Shown piece by piece: positions 42,522 to 51,084 of a stretch of DNA of 64,000 bases; positions within the stretch are counted from its first letter, which is position 1, and each line of letters begins with the position of its first letter. The stretch is taken from the NCBI RefSeq assembly GCF_017874715.1, contig NZ_JAGGLR010000021.1, forward strand, positions 124,001 through 188,000, read 5' to 3'. The notes beneath the pieces are model-generated. The model saw nothing but the letters and a program-made list of their open reading frames with translations. It was not told where the DNA came from and did not search any database. Source of the DNA: Streptomyces iranensis. Lineage in GTDB: Bacteria; Actinomycetota; Actinomycetes; Streptomycetales; Streptomycetaceae. Position numbers and translations under genes: made by a program.

Positions 42522-42570
42522 GCGTTGCTACCGTGAGAAACCCCCAGCCAGCCGAGAGGGCCGAAGGAAC

Positions 42571-43002
42571 GTGACCACTGACCGCCCGCACCGCGTCGGC
42601 GTCGCCGGAGTCATCGTGGACGAGCGCGGCCGGGCGCTGCTGATCAAGCGGCGCGACGGCAGCACCTGGGAACCGCCGGGCGGCGCGCTCGACCCCGACG
42701 CCACCATCCCGGACGCCCTGCAGCGCGAGATCCTCGAGGAGACGGGCGTCAAGATCGCGCTCCCGGCCGCGCTCACCGGGGTCTACAAGGACATGACGGA
42801 CCTCACCGTCTCCCTCGTCTTCCGCTGCGAGGCCCTCGACGGCACCCCCGCCACCGGCCCCCGAACCCGCGCCTGGCGCTGGGCCACCCGCGCCGAGGTC
42901 CCCGATCTCGCCGACGAGGCGTACGCGGTGCGCGTCCTGGACGCGCTCGACACCGCCACCCCACCGGCGGTCCGCGCCCACGACGGCGTGACGCTGGTCT
43001 GA
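42571..43002 (+). CDS. Nudix hydrolase, 143 aa
   Basis: The protein starts at GTG 42571 (VTTDRPHRVGVAGVIVDERG) with GAAGGA upstream. The Nudix box is GGALDPDATIPDALQREILE followed by ETG, with E/G positions conserved. A small single-domain member close to MutT/ADP-ribose pyrophosphatase types, acting on nucleotide derivatives. It lies between a hairpin and the convergent LysR gene, so it is a single-gene unit. Confidence 0.9.
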   Translation: MTTDRPHRVGVAGVIVDERGRALLIKRRDGSTWEPPGGALDPDATIPDALQREILEETGVKIALPAALTGVYKDMTDLTVSLVFRCEALDGTPATGPRTRAWRWATRAEVPDLADEAYAVRVLDALDTATPPAVRAHDGVTLV

Positions 43003-43064
43003 CGTACGGCCCGCCCCGTCCGACGGCCCTTTGACGGTGGTTTGACGGTCGTTTGACGTACGGC

Positions 43065-43964
43065 TCACGCCGCGAGCAGCCGCGTCAGCTCGTCCGCCAC
43101 CGCCCGCGCCGCCGGGCTGGTCCAGCGGCGGCGGTGGCGGGTGAGCTGGACGGGCACCGGGGGGATGGCCGGGCCGTGGACCTCGGCGAGATGGCCCTCG
43201 GCGAGCTGCCGTTCCACCGTGGCGCGGGGGAGGAGCGTCAGGCCGAGGCCCGCGGCGACGCAGGCGCGGGCGGCCTCGATGCTGCCGAAGCGGGTGAGGC
43301 GGGGTGCCGGGCCGGGGAGGGCGAGGAGGGTGCGGACGAGATGGTCGCTGTAGGAGCAGCCCTGTTCATGGACGAAGAAGCTCTGCCCGGCCAGTTCGTC
43401 CCAGCCCGCCTCGCGCCCGGCCAGCGGGTGGCCGGGGGCGGCGACGTAGACGAGGGGTTCGCGGGCGATGGGGCGGGCCACCAGGTCGGCGTCGGTCACG
43501 TCCTGTTCGAGGAGCAGGACGAGGTCGAGCCGTCCCGTACGCAGCCCCTCGACGGCCGCCGCGCTGCCCGCGGGGTGGAGGTGGAGGTCGATACCGGGGT
43601 GGGTGCGGCGCAGGGAGGCGATCACGCGGGGGAGGTGCGAGGCGCACAGCGACTCGCCCGCGCCGAGGGCGACCGGGCCCTCCGCCGCGCCGTCCGCGCC
43701 GCCGCCGCTTCCGGCCGCCGCCACCGCGCGCAGCCGGGCCTCGGCGTCCAGGACCTCCTCGGCCTCCGTCAGCAATCGGCGTCCGGCGCTGGTCGGCAGG
43801 GCGCCTGAGGGCAGCCGGTCGAAGAGGCGGGTGCCCAGCTCCCGTTCCAGGGTGCGTATCTGGACGGTGACGGTGGACTGGGCGAGATGGAGCTCGGTGG
43901 CGGTCGCGGTGAAGCTGCCGGTTCTCGCCAGCGCCGCGAACGTCTTCAGGAGTCGTGTGTCCAC
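43065..43964 (-). CDS. LysR-family transcriptional regulator
   Basis: 299 residues from GTG 43964 (VDTRLLKTFAALARTGSFTA). The LysR helix-turn-helix spans residues 1-60 (TELHLAQSTVTVQIRTLERE), followed by the effector-binding domain (90-295). Its start is 108 bp from the divergent PhzF gene, the classic LysR-target layout. Residues 83-93 form an Ala/Gly-rich spacer. Inducer unknown. Confidence 0.88.
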   Translation of the reverse strand: MDTRLLKTFAALARTGSFTATATELHLAQSTVTVQIRTLERELGTRLFDRLPSGALPTSAGRRLLTEAEEVLDAEARLRAVAAAGSGGGADGAAEGPVALGAGESLCASHLPRVIASLRRTHPGIDLHLHPAGSAAAVEGLRTGRLDLVLLLEQDVTDADLVARPIAREPLVYVAAPGHPLAGREAGWDELAGQSFFVHEQGCSYSDHLVRTLLALPGPAPRLTRFGSIEAARACVAAGLGLTLLPRATVERQLAEGHLAEVHGPAIPPVPVQLTRHRRRWTSPAARAVADELTRLLAA

Positions 43965-44072
43965 GAGGGCCAGGATAGGTGGCCTCCGACCTGCTCTCAT
44001 TGGGTTTCTCGATCGACTCCAGCGAAAGGAATCGTTGGACGCGATACCGGGCGCGGTGGAACCGTGGACGGC

Positions 44073-45020
44073 ATGACCGCACCCACGGAACCCACGGCGT
44101 CCACCGCGTCCGCCGCGCCCACCGCCTCCGCCCCGGATGTCGACGTTCTGCGCTACTCCGCCTTCACCACCCGCCCCGACGGCGGCAATCCCGCCGGTGT
44201 GGTCCTCGACGCCGCGGCCGTCGCGGACGACGACGCGGCCATGACCGCCATCGCCGCGCGGGTCGGCTACTCGGAGACCGCGTTCATCACCGAGCGGGAC
44301 GAGGCCGCGCGCCGCTACCGGCTGCGGTACTTCAGCCCGCTCGCCGAAGTCGCGTTCTGCGGACACGCCACGATCGCCACGGCCGTGGCCCTCGCCGAGC
44401 GCGACGGCCCGGGTGAGCTGGTCTTCGACACGGCCTCGGGCGAGATCCGCGTCGAGACCACGGCCGACGGCGACGGGCCGCCCCGCGCCACGCTCACCAG
44501 CGTTCCCACGCGGTCACGCCCCGCCGACCCGGGTACGGAGATCGAGCCGACGCTGGCGGCGCTGGGCTGGTCCGCGGACGACCTGGACCCGGCCCTGCCC
44601 CCGCATGTCGCCTTCGCGGGCAACGACCACCTCGTCCTCGCCGCCGCCACCCGCGAACGGCTGGCGGACCTCGACTACGACTTCGACGCGCTGGATGCGG
44701 TGATGCGGCGGCGCGGCTGGACGACGGTGCATCTGGTGTGGCGCGAGAACGCGGATCCGTCCACGGAGGGCTTCGTCTTCCACGCCCGCGATCCGTTCCC
44801 CGTCGGCGGGGTGGTCGAGGACCCGGCCACCGGCGCCGCGGCCGCCGCCTTCGGCGGCTATCTGCGGGTACTCGGCCTGGTCGACGGCCCGGCCAGGATC
44901 CGTATCCGCCAGGGCGAGGACATGGGCCGCCCCAGCGACCTCCTGCTCGACATCGCGCCCGACGCCCCCCGGGCGCGGGTCAGCGGCCAGGCCGTCCCGA
45001 TCCCGGAAACCGAGCGATGA
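44073..45020 (+). CDS. PhzF family phenazine biosynthesis-like isomerase
   Basis: 315 residues. PhzF features: YSAFTTRPDGGNPAGVVLDA at the first fold, the catalytic Glu in GYSETAFI, and CGHATIATA near residue 92, mirrored in the second half by EDPATGAAAAAFGGYL. PhzF enzymes isomerise by proton shift; most non-phenazine members have unknown substrates. An acidic/Pro-Thr-Ala-rich N-terminus (residues 1-22) precedes the fold. Probably controlled by the divergent LysR gene. Confidence 0.9.
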   Translation: MTAPTEPTASTASAAPTASAPDVDVLRYSAFTTRPDGGNPAGVVLDAAAVADDDAAMTAIAARVGYSETAFITERDEAARRYRLRYFSPLAEVAFCGHATIATAVALAERDGPGELVFDTASGEIRVETTADGDGPPRATLTSVPTRSRPADPGTEIEPTLAALGWSADDLDPALPPHVAFAGNDHLVLAAATRERLADLDYDFDALDAVMRRRGWTTVHLVWRENADPSTEGFVFHARDPFPVGGVVEDPATGAAAAAFGGYLRVLGLVDGPARIRIRQGEDMGRPSDLLLDIAPDAPRARVSGQAVPIPETER

Positions 45021-45057
45021 ACGGTCCCGCGGACCGCGTGAGAAGGGGAACGGTGTG

Positions 45058-45186
45058 ATGAAGACGCGCTACTACCACCTGCCGCACCTCACCGGCGTGG
45101 ACGCCCTCCGGCTGGACGAGCGCGAGGTGCCCGCTCCCGGGCCGCGCGAGGTGCTGGTCCGGATGCGGGCCTGGTCGCACGAATGA
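45058..45186 (+). pseudogene. Truncated N-terminus of a zinc-type alcohol dehydrogenase
   Basis: An ATG at 45058 opens 42 codons that read MKTRYYHLPHLTGVDALRLD, then EVPAPGPREVLVRMRAWS before a stop. This is the N-terminal GroES-like start of medium-chain dehydrogenases (normally about 330 residues). The rest is gone. A further open piece at 45229-45315 (GGPFNTPDSATFYGGDHRGY) has an unrelated, unrecognised sequence and suggests a second truncated gene joined by deletion. Confidence 0.6.
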
Positions 45187-45345
45187 CGACGAACGCCGAA
45201 GCCCGTCCCGGCGGAGCGGAGGGCCACGGGCGGCCCGTTCAACACCCCCGACTCGGCCACGTTCTACGGCGGCGACCACCGCGGCTACACCGACTGCCCC
45301 GCCCTCACCGCCTGATCGGCGTACGCGACCGTCAAAGAGAGCCCG

Positions 45346-46131
45346 TCACGGGAGCCCGTGCAGCTTGGCGATCAGCCGCCGCAGCAGGGCCACCCGGTCG
45401 CTGCCGCGCGGCCGGCAGTCCTCCAGGCGCCGGACGACGCCCCGCGGCACGTCCTCGACCCCGACGGCGTCCACGACCTTGTCCAGCGCGTGGATGCCCC
45501 AGTACTGGCCGAAGGCGAGCGGCTCCTTCACGACGGCGTCCGTGAGGGCGGCCAGCGCGTCCGCGTCCGGCACCGCGTACAGCCGCGCGTACGCGGCCAG
45601 GCGCAGGCCGCCGTCCGGCGAGGTGAGCCAGCCGTCCAGGTCGGGGGCGGCGAGCCGCTGGGTGGCGCGCACCAGCCGGGCGAAGATGCCGCTCATGCGC
45701 TGCGTACGGGCGGACCCGCTGAACATCGACGTACGGACCTCGAGGTATTCGGCGGCCAGCCGGCGCACATCCGTGAGCGCCGTGGCGCCGCCGTCGGCCT
45801 CGGGTCCGTCGTCGCCGCTCCCCACGAGGGCGGCGTCGGCGATCCGCTCGGCGGCCTCGATGCGCCGCTCGACCGCCTCCTTGAACTCCAGGCGCACCCC
45901 GCCCGGCAGTTCGATGCTGTTGAGCAGATCGCGCAGCCACGGCACGACGGCGACCACCAGGAGCGCCACGGTGACGTTGTCTATCTTCAGATCCGGCGCC
46001 AGCACATGGGTGACGGCCACCGCGATGGCCACACAGCTCACCACGGACGCGACGACGAACCGCCGCCTCCCGGCCCGCCCCGAATACCCCTCGCCCTCCC
46101 CGGGCTCCCCCTGCCTCATGTGCCCCAGCAT
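45346..46131 (-). CDS. Hypothetical membrane protein, 261 aa
   Basis: Two hydrophobic segments near residues 25-45 (FVVASVVSCVAIAVAVTHVL) and 53-68 (VTVALLVVAVVPWL) are followed by a long cytoplasmic helical domain with Ala/Arg/Asp-rich helices (about 80-260). Start ATG 46131, with a second in-frame ATG at 46119. No enzyme motif is visible. Similar proteins occur across Streptomyces without known role. The overlap region upstream belongs to the end of a small conserved gene. Confidence 0.6.
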   Translation of the reverse strand: MLGHMRQGEPGEGEGYSGRAGRRRFVVASVVSCVAIAVAVTHVLAPDLKIDNVTVALLVVAVVPWLRDLLNSIELPGGVRLEFKEAVERRIEAAERIADAALVGSGDDGPEADGGATALTDVRRLAAEYLEVRTSMFSGSARTQRMSGIFARLVRATQRLAAPDLDGWLTSPDGGLRLAAYARLYAVPDADALAALTDAVVKEPLAFGQYWGIHALDKVVDAVGVEDVPRGVVRRLEDCRPRGSDRVALLRRLIAKLHGLP

Positions 46132-46249
46132 GCCCCAACGGGGCCCGGGGCGGGCCGGGCAGCCGTGCCACGCCCGCCGGGAAGCCCCGTCCGGCCAGAC
46201 GTGGCACAGGGCACGGCCCGCGAAATCCTCCCTCTGTGCGCTGTGGTCG

Positions 46250-46453
46250 GGCCCGCTCCGCCTTCAGCAGACGCTGATAATCCGTGAGGACGCGCAGCAG
46301 CGCGAAGCCGGTGCCGAGGGGGACGGTGCCGAGTTCGAGTTGCGGTTGGTGGGGGTCGCTGAGGTCGGCCCGTATGTCGGGGAGCCGTACGCCGTGGGCA
46401 GCGAAGTCGTTACGGAGGATTGTGGCGACCCGCTCGGCGGGGGTGGGGTTCAT
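46250..46453 (-). pseudogene. Small conserved gene with lost C-terminus
   Basis: From ATG 46453 the first 67 codons show normal Streptomyces codon bias and give MNPTPAERVATILRNDFAAH, then LSDPHQPQLELGTVPLGTG and LLRVLTDYQRLLKAER. After about 46250 the same frame stays open by chance (to 45332) but codon bias is lost, so the original end is missing or has been displaced. I do not recognise a function. Its start lies 15 bp from the truncated DUF5753 gene on the opposite strand. Confidence 0.45.
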
Positions 46454-46467
46454 ACGGAGGCTCGGCC

Positions 46468-46803
46468 GTGACGCGCAAGCAGTTGCTGCGGCTCGTAGAG
46501 CTGGCGGAACTGCCGCATGTGACCATTCAGGTCCTGCCCTTCACGGCGGACGGCCTGCCAATGATGAACACGCCCTTCAACCTGATTGCTTCACACGGCG
46601 GGATTCTGGAAACCATCCAGTTGGACCACGCAAGCCAGTCCATGTTCCTCCACGACCCGGACTCGGTCGCCCAGTACCGAGGGCACTTCGACCGGCTCCG
46701 TGGCGTAGCCCTACCGCCAGTGGACACCAGCCCTTCTGCGATCAGCCATGACGTTCGCGATTCGCTTGGCCTGATCCAACACATCCTCTACAGCCATTAC
46801 TAG
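46468..46803 (+). pseudogene. C-terminal part of an XRE/DUF5753 regulator
   Basis: The frame from GTG 46468 encodes QLLRLVELAELPHVTIQVLP and LDHASQSMFLHDPDSVAQYR, the final third of the DUF5753 domain found behind the helix-turn-helix in actinobacterial XRE regulators (full length about 280 residues). The helix-turn-helix and the first part of DUF5753 are absent, so it cannot act as a regulator. It is followed 11 bp later by an intact DUF397 gene, the usual neighbour. Confidence 0.7.
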
Positions 46804-46814
46804 GAAGCGTGGTC

Positions 46815-47009
46815 ATGCCTGACCTCAAGTGGCACAAGTCCTCCTTCAGCACGGACGTCCACCAGAACTGCGTGGAACTCGCCGCCGCCCCTGGCGGCAT
46901 ACGCATACGCGAGAGCGACGAGCCCGACGCGGTGGTCCGTACGACGCCCGCCGCGCTCGGCGTCTTCATACGCGCCGTGAAGGCCGGTCGCCTCGACCGC
47001 ACCCTCTGA
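46815..47009 (+). CDS. DUF397 domain protein
   Basis: 64 residues (MPDLKWHKSSFSTDVHQNCV, later VVRTTPAALGVFIRAVKAGR). The pattern W-x-KSSFS...NCVE...G...R-x-S is the DUF397 signature. DUF397 proteins are usually encoded next to an XRE/DUF5753 regulator and form regulatory pairs in Streptomyces development. Here the regulator partner is truncated, so the protein is probably orphaned. AGGAAG precedes the ATG. Confidence 0.88.
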   Translation: MPDLKWHKSSFSTDVHQNCVELAAAPGGIRIRESDEPDAVVRTTPAALGVFIRAVKAGRLDRTL

Positions 47010-47037
47010 GCGCAGGCCAGATGTCAGGTGCAGGCAT

Positions 47038-47474
47038 CGTCTCGCGCGCTTCGCGCGATTGAGCAGCGGGGCAGGGGGCCGGGGCGCAAGGCGCGTTGCC
47101 GACCGCCGGGCCGGTGGGGGCTCGCGCCGTGACGGCAACGCCGCCCGGGGGCCGATGCCGATCCGGAGCGCGGTCCGGGGGGGCGGCCCCTCCGGGTACC
47201 CCCTCCGAAAACGCTTGATCTGAAGCAACTACCTTGTCAAGGGTTTTCGGGAGAGGTACCCCCTGCGGCGTCGAGTGCGACGGTGGACCGTTCAGGCGCG
47301 GCTGATGGGTTGTCCAGCGTCGCAGTGGATACGGAGTCCGGCGGTCCGGCGACGGGCCTCGCCCCGCACACGGATGCCGCCGCCGGCGGTCACTCCCACC
47401 GGCCCGGCGGTCGGCGGTCGACCCGCGCCCCCGCCCCCTGCCCCGCTGCTCAATCGCGCGAAGCGCGCGAGACG
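47038..47474. repeat. Long imperfect inverted repeat, about 437 bp overall
   Basis: The left end 47038-47087 and the right end 47425-47474 are complementary over about 50 bp with very few mismatches. A second matched pair (47103-47118 with 47395-47410, exact) has the same centre at about 47256. Within it, a smaller imperfect pair lies at 47195-47218 and 47237-47260. No gene is encoded within. The layout resembles a miniature inverted-repeat element (MITE) or a very large hairpin. Confidence 0.75.
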
Positions 47475-47586
47475 GCGCCGCACCCGACCGATGCGGCACC
47501 CCCGGCGGAGGCGGCCCGGCGGGCGAGCGGGACAGCCCCGGCCGACGGGACGGCGCTCCGCCCAACGCGGCGGCCAGGGGTACCGG

Positions 47587-47835
47587 CTACGCGGCGGGCA
47601 GAGGCCACGCCGCCGAGGGATCGCCGAGCCATACCCGGTGGTCGCCATCAGCCGTGACCGTCAGGCCGAAGGCGAACATCTCAGGCCGCCCGGCGCCCTC
47701 CCACCAAGCGAGGGCCTCGGCGGTCTCGTCGGCCAGGTCTCGCGGGCCCCACTGGTGCACCGTGCCATCCGTCGCGTACGCCCACGAGTCCCGGCTGCAC
47801 CACCAGTGCTCGCCGTCCTGCGTCCAGTGCGCCAC
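47587..47835 (-). CDS. Hypothetical small protein, Trp-rich, 82 aa
   Basis: Start ATG 47835 (MAHWTQDGEHWWCSRDSWAY). Seven tryptophans in the first 46 residues are unusual for 82 aa. No signal peptide or membrane part. Short beta strands (GLTVTADGDHRVWLGD) suggest a small beta fold. Divergent from the HAD gene with 22 bp between the starts. Function unknown. Confidence 0.5.
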   Translation of the reverse strand: MAHWTQDGEHWWCSRDSWAYATDGTVHQWGPRDLADETAEALAWWEGAGRPEMFAFGLTVTADGDHRVWLGDPSAAWPLPAA

Positions 47836-47857
47836 ATCGTCCGCTTACGCTGCCCGC

Positions 47858-48553
47858 ATGCTTCGCGCAGTGGTCTTCGACGTCGGCGAGACCTTGATCC
47901 GGGATGACCGCGGATGCGCCGCGTGGGCGGACTGGCTGGACGTCCCCCGCCATACCCTCTCCGCGCTCGTGGGCGCGGTCGTCGCTCAGGGCCGCGACAA
48001 CGCCGAAGCCGTGCGGCTCATTCGGCCGGACATCGACATCGCGGCCGAGCGAGCCGCGATGGAGGCCGCGGGGGCGGGTGAGCGACTGGACGAAGCCGAT
48101 CTCTACCCGGATGTGCGCCCAGCCCTCGCGGCCCTCCGTGAGAAGGGGCTCCGCATCGTCATCGCGGGCAACCAGACCGCGTACGCCGGCAAGTTGCTAC
48201 GCGAGCTCGACCTCCCGGTCGACGAGATCGCCACCTCGGGCGAGTGGGGCGTGGCCAAACCCGATCCCCGCTTCTTCGCCCGCGTCCTGGACCTCGCCGG
48301 GACCCCGCCCGACGAGACGGTGTACGTGGGGGACCATCCCGCGAACGACATCCGCCCGGCACAGGCGGCGGGACTGCGCGTCGCGCATCTGCGGCGCGGG
48401 CCGTGGGGCCATCTCTGGTCCGGCACCGCCGAGGCGCACGCCGCCGACTGGCAGATCGACTCGCTGCACGATCTCGTGCGGCTCGCCACCAGCTCGACAA
48501 CTTCCGCAGCTCCGGCGGCCCGCAGATCCGAGCCCGTGGTGCGCCCGAACTGA
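47858..48553 (+). CDS. HAD-family hydrolase
   Basis: 231 residues. HAD motif I is VVFDVGETL with nucleophile Asp8 (the second Asp is Gly-Glu, as in the HDHD3-like branch); motif II is IVIAGNQT, motif III the Lys of WGVAKPDPRFF, and motif IV VYVGDHPANDIRPAQAAG. The alpha-helical cap is inserted after motif I. A phosphatase or dehalogenase acting on small phosphorylated compounds. The start ATG is 47858. Confidence 0.9.
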   Translation: MLRAVVFDVGETLIRDDRGCAAWADWLDVPRHTLSALVGAVVAQGRDNAEAVRLIRPDIDIAAERAAMEAAGAGERLDEADLYPDVRPALAALREKGLRIVIAGNQTAYAGKLLRELDLPVDEIATSGEWGVAKPDPRFFARVLDLAGTPPDETVYVGDHPANDIRPAQAAGLRVAHLRRGPWGHLWSGTAEAHAADWQIDSLHDLVRLATSSTTSAAPAARRSEPVVRPN

Positions 48554-48692
48554 CAGCTCGGGTGGGCAGCCCCTGGTGTCCCTACGGTCGGTATCACCTG
48601 ACCGCATACGACGCCGGGGGATCCCATGCACACCAGCGCCTCCCATCCACAACCCTGGGCGCCACCGAGCGGCGCCGACGTGCGGATACGCC

Positions 48693-49028
48693 GTGCGGGC
48701 GCCCGAGGTGCTCAGGGAGCGGGTCCTGGGCTTACTCGGTGGGGCGACCGGTGCCGTCATCGCCGACTACAACCTCGTGTACTGGCTCATCCGCCCAGAA
48801 GCCGCGCAGGACTGGCGACGGATCCGGCAGGTGCAGACGCTCGGTACGGGCCGCGTTGAGACCTCGTACCTCGGCGTTCCGCCCATTGACCGGGCCAGCG
48901 GGCCGTATCCGCATTGGCGTGTCCCGCTCGGGCCGGGGCGATACCTCACGGACGCCGACCGGCTTCGCGAGGCGCTGGTCCGGGCGGTCGTCGCCGAGCT
49001 CGGGGTCGGGGAGGGGGACGACCGGTGA
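48693..49028 (+). CDS. Hypothetical protein, start uncertain or frameshifted
   Basis: The well-supported part runs from GTG 48693: VRAPEVLRERVLGLLGGATG, then VIADYNLVYWLIRPEAAQDW and YLGVPPIDRASGPYPHWRVP to the stop at 49028 (111 residues). In another frame the ATG at 48626 starts MHTSASHPQPWAPPSGADVR, which looks like the true N-terminus. One indel near 48680-48700 would join them, giving about 134 residues. So either the gene is frameshifted or starts at 48693. No function recognised. Confidence 0.55.
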   Translation: MRAPEVLRERVLGLLGGATGAVIADYNLVYWLIRPEAAQDWRRIRQVQTLGTGRVETSYLGVPPIDRASGPYPHWRVPLGPGRYLTDADRLREALVRAVVAELGVGEGDDR

Positions 49029-49087
49029 CCGATGGTCGTCCAGTCGCGCAGCAGCCGCTCGACAGCGCGTAGGTGTGCTGGACCGGC

Positions 49088-50188
49088 TTACGCCGGGTAT
49101 GCGTGGGTTTGCGTTGCCTTGAGGGTGGCCCACACCTGGCGGCCCGGGTGGAGGGACAGTTCGGCTACCGCCGCCGTCGTGAGGTCTGCCAGGAGGGGGA
49201 GTTCGCCGGTGAGGTCGAGGCGGATCTGATCGCCGTGGGACTCCATACCGGCCACCTCCAGCCGCCACAGGTTGCGGGCGCTGGAGTCGGGGCGGTCGCG
49301 GTGGAGGGTGACCGCGGCGGGTGGGAAGGCGACGAAGACCGGGCCGGTGAGGTCCTCGGTGGTGGTGATGGTGGTGCCGCCGTCGAGTGTCACGGTGTGG
49401 CTGTCGGCGCGGCCCTGGTAGAGGTTGAGGCCGACGAGGCTGGCGATGTAGTCGGTGCGGGGGCGGCGGGAGATGTCCGCCGGGGCGCCCTCCTGGACGA
49501 TACGGCCGTCCTCCACGACCACGAGCCGGTCGGCCAGCACCATCGCGTCCAGCGGGTCATGGGTGACCAGGACGGCTACCGCCTCGAAGTCGGCCAGGTG
49601 GCGGCGGAGTCCGGCACGTACATCGAGGCGGGTGCGGGCGTCCAGCGCGGCCAGTGGCTCGTCCAGGAGCAGCAGCCGGGGGCGGGTGGCCAGGGCGCGG
49701 GCGAGGGCGACCCGCTGGGCCTGCCCGCCGGACAGGGCGCGGGGTTTGGCGCCCGCGCGGTCGGTCAGGCCCATCCGGTCCAGCCAGTCGGCCGCCTGCG
49801 CGCGGGCCTCCGCCTTCGGAACCCCGTGGCAGCGCGGGCCGAACGCCACGTTGTCCAGCGCGGTGAGGTGCGGGAAGAGCAGATAGTCCTGGAAGACGAC
49901 GCCGACCGGGCGGTCCTCGGGCGGCGTCCGCAGTCGATGCGACGGCTCCTCCAGGGTCCGGCCGTCCAGCCGCAGCGCCCCCTCGGTGAGCGGGGTGAGC
50001 CCGGCCAGGGCGCGCAGCGCGGTCGTCTTGCCCGCGCCGTTGGGCCCGAGCAGGGCGACCACTTCGCCGGGCGCGGCGGTCAGCCGCAGGTCGAGCCGGA
50101 AGCTGCCCCGGTCGACGACGAGCCGGGCGGCGAGGCCGTCGGTGTGCGGCGTGGCCTCCTCGGTGGGGGAGGTGTCCGTGTTGGTCAT
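49088..50188 (-). CDS. modC: Molybdate ABC transporter ATP-binding protein
   Basis: 366 residues. Walker A is GPNGAGKTT near residue 48, the ABC signature is LSGGQ, Walker B LLLLDEP, and His of the H-loop follows in LVTHDP. The C-terminal part (about 270-366) is the TOBE domain that binds molybdate in ModC (GPVFVAFPPAAVTLHRDRPD). It energises transport for ModB. The ATG at 50188 overlaps the ModB stop (ATGA). Last gene of the mod operon. Confidence 0.92.
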   Translation of the reverse strand: MTNTDTSPTEEATPHTDGLAARLVVDRGSFRLDLRLTAAPGEVVALLGPNGAGKTTALRALAGLTPLTEGALRLDGRTLEEPSHRLRTPPEDRPVGVVFQDYLLFPHLTALDNVAFGPRCHGVPKAEARAQAADWLDRMGLTDRAGAKPRALSGGQAQRVALARALATRPRLLLLDEPLAALDARTRLDVRAGLRRHLADFEAVAVLVTHDPLDAMVLADRLVVVEDGRIVQEGAPADISRRPRTDYIASLVGLNLYQGRADSHTVTLDGGTTITTTEDLTGPVFVAFPPAAVTLHRDRPDSSARNLWRLEVAGMESHGDQIRLDLTGELPLLADLTTAAVAELSLHPGRQVWATLKATQTHAYPA

Positions 50189-51084
50189 GTGGCGGCCATC
50201 CAGCGGTCGCGCAGCCCGGCCAGGACCGCGATGGAGACGGCGAGGAGGACGAGGCTGAGCGCGATCGCGGCGGCCGGGTCGCTCTGCAGCGCGAGATAGA
50301 CCGACAGCGGCATCGTCTGCGTACGGCCGGGGAAGTTGCCCGCGAAGGTGATCGTGGCGCCGAACTCGCCCAGCGCCCGCGCCCACGCCAGCACCGCCCC
50401 GGCCGCCACGCCAGGCGCCACCATCGGCAGGGTGACACGCCGGAACGCGGTGAAGCGCGAGGCGCCGAGCGTGGTGGCGGCCTCCTCGTAGCGTGGATCG
50501 GCGGCCCGCAGGGTGCCCTCGACGCTGATCACGAGGAACGGCATCGCGACGAACGCCTCCGCGACCACCACCCCCGCCGTGGTGAACGGCAGGGTCACGC
50601 CGAACGCCGAGTCCAGCCAGCGACCCACGATCCCGTTACGGCCCAGCGCGAGCAGCAGCGCCACACCGCCCACCACCGGCGGCAGCACCAGCGGCAGGGT
50701 CACCAGGGCGCGCAGCAGCCGGCGGCCGGGGAAGCGGGCGCGGGCCAGCAGCCAGGCCAGGGGTACGCCCAGGACCAGCGCCACGGCGGTGGCGGCGGTC
50801 GCGGTGATCAGCGAGAGCCGCAGCGCCTGCCACACCGCGACGCTGGTCAGCTGGTCGGGCAGGCTCCGCCAGGGCGCGCGGACCAGCAGCGCGACCAGTG
50901 GGAGCACCAGGAAGACCAGGCCGAGGAGGGCGGGGAGCAGGAGCGGCAGCGGGACGCCCGCGCGGAGGCGAGGGGTGCCGAGGCGGCGTCGCCGTGTGCC
51001 GCTGCCCAGAACCTCCGTGGGGCCGGTTGCCCCCTCTGGCTCCGCCCCGGCCTTCGGCTCCGCCCCGGCGTTCCGCTCCGTCAC
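50185..51084 (-). CDS. modB: Molybdate ABC transporter permease
   Basis: 299 residues from GTG 51084, overlapping the ModA stop. A charged, Ala/Glu/Pro-rich N-terminal extension (residues 1-40) precedes about six membrane helices. The permease EAA-like loop is EEAATTLGASRFTAFRRVTL, which contacts ModC. The C-terminal QTMPLSVYLALQSDPAAAI is typical of ModB. Forms the membrane channel for MoO4(2-) uptake with ModA and ModC. Confidence 0.92.
   Translation of the reverse strand: MTERNAGAEPKAGAEPEGATGPTEVLGSGTRRRRLGTPRLRAGVPLPLLLPALLGLVFLVLPLVALLVRAPWRSLPDQLTSVAVWQALRLSLITATAATAVALVLGVPLAWLLARARFPGRRLLRALVTLPLVLPPVVGGVALLLALGRNGIVGRWLDSAFGVTLPFTTAGVVVAEAFVAMPFLVISVEGTLRAADPRYEEAATTLGASRFTAFRRVTLPMVAPGVAAGAVLAWARALGEFGATITFAGNFPGRTQTMPLSVYLALQSDPAAAIALSLVLLAVSIAVLAGLRDRWMAAT

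Noticed and set aside
45332..46453. 373-codon minus-strand frame through the membrane protein gene
   Set aside because: Only its first 67 codons show normal bias; the rest overlaps a better-supported frame and is Gly/Arg-rich.
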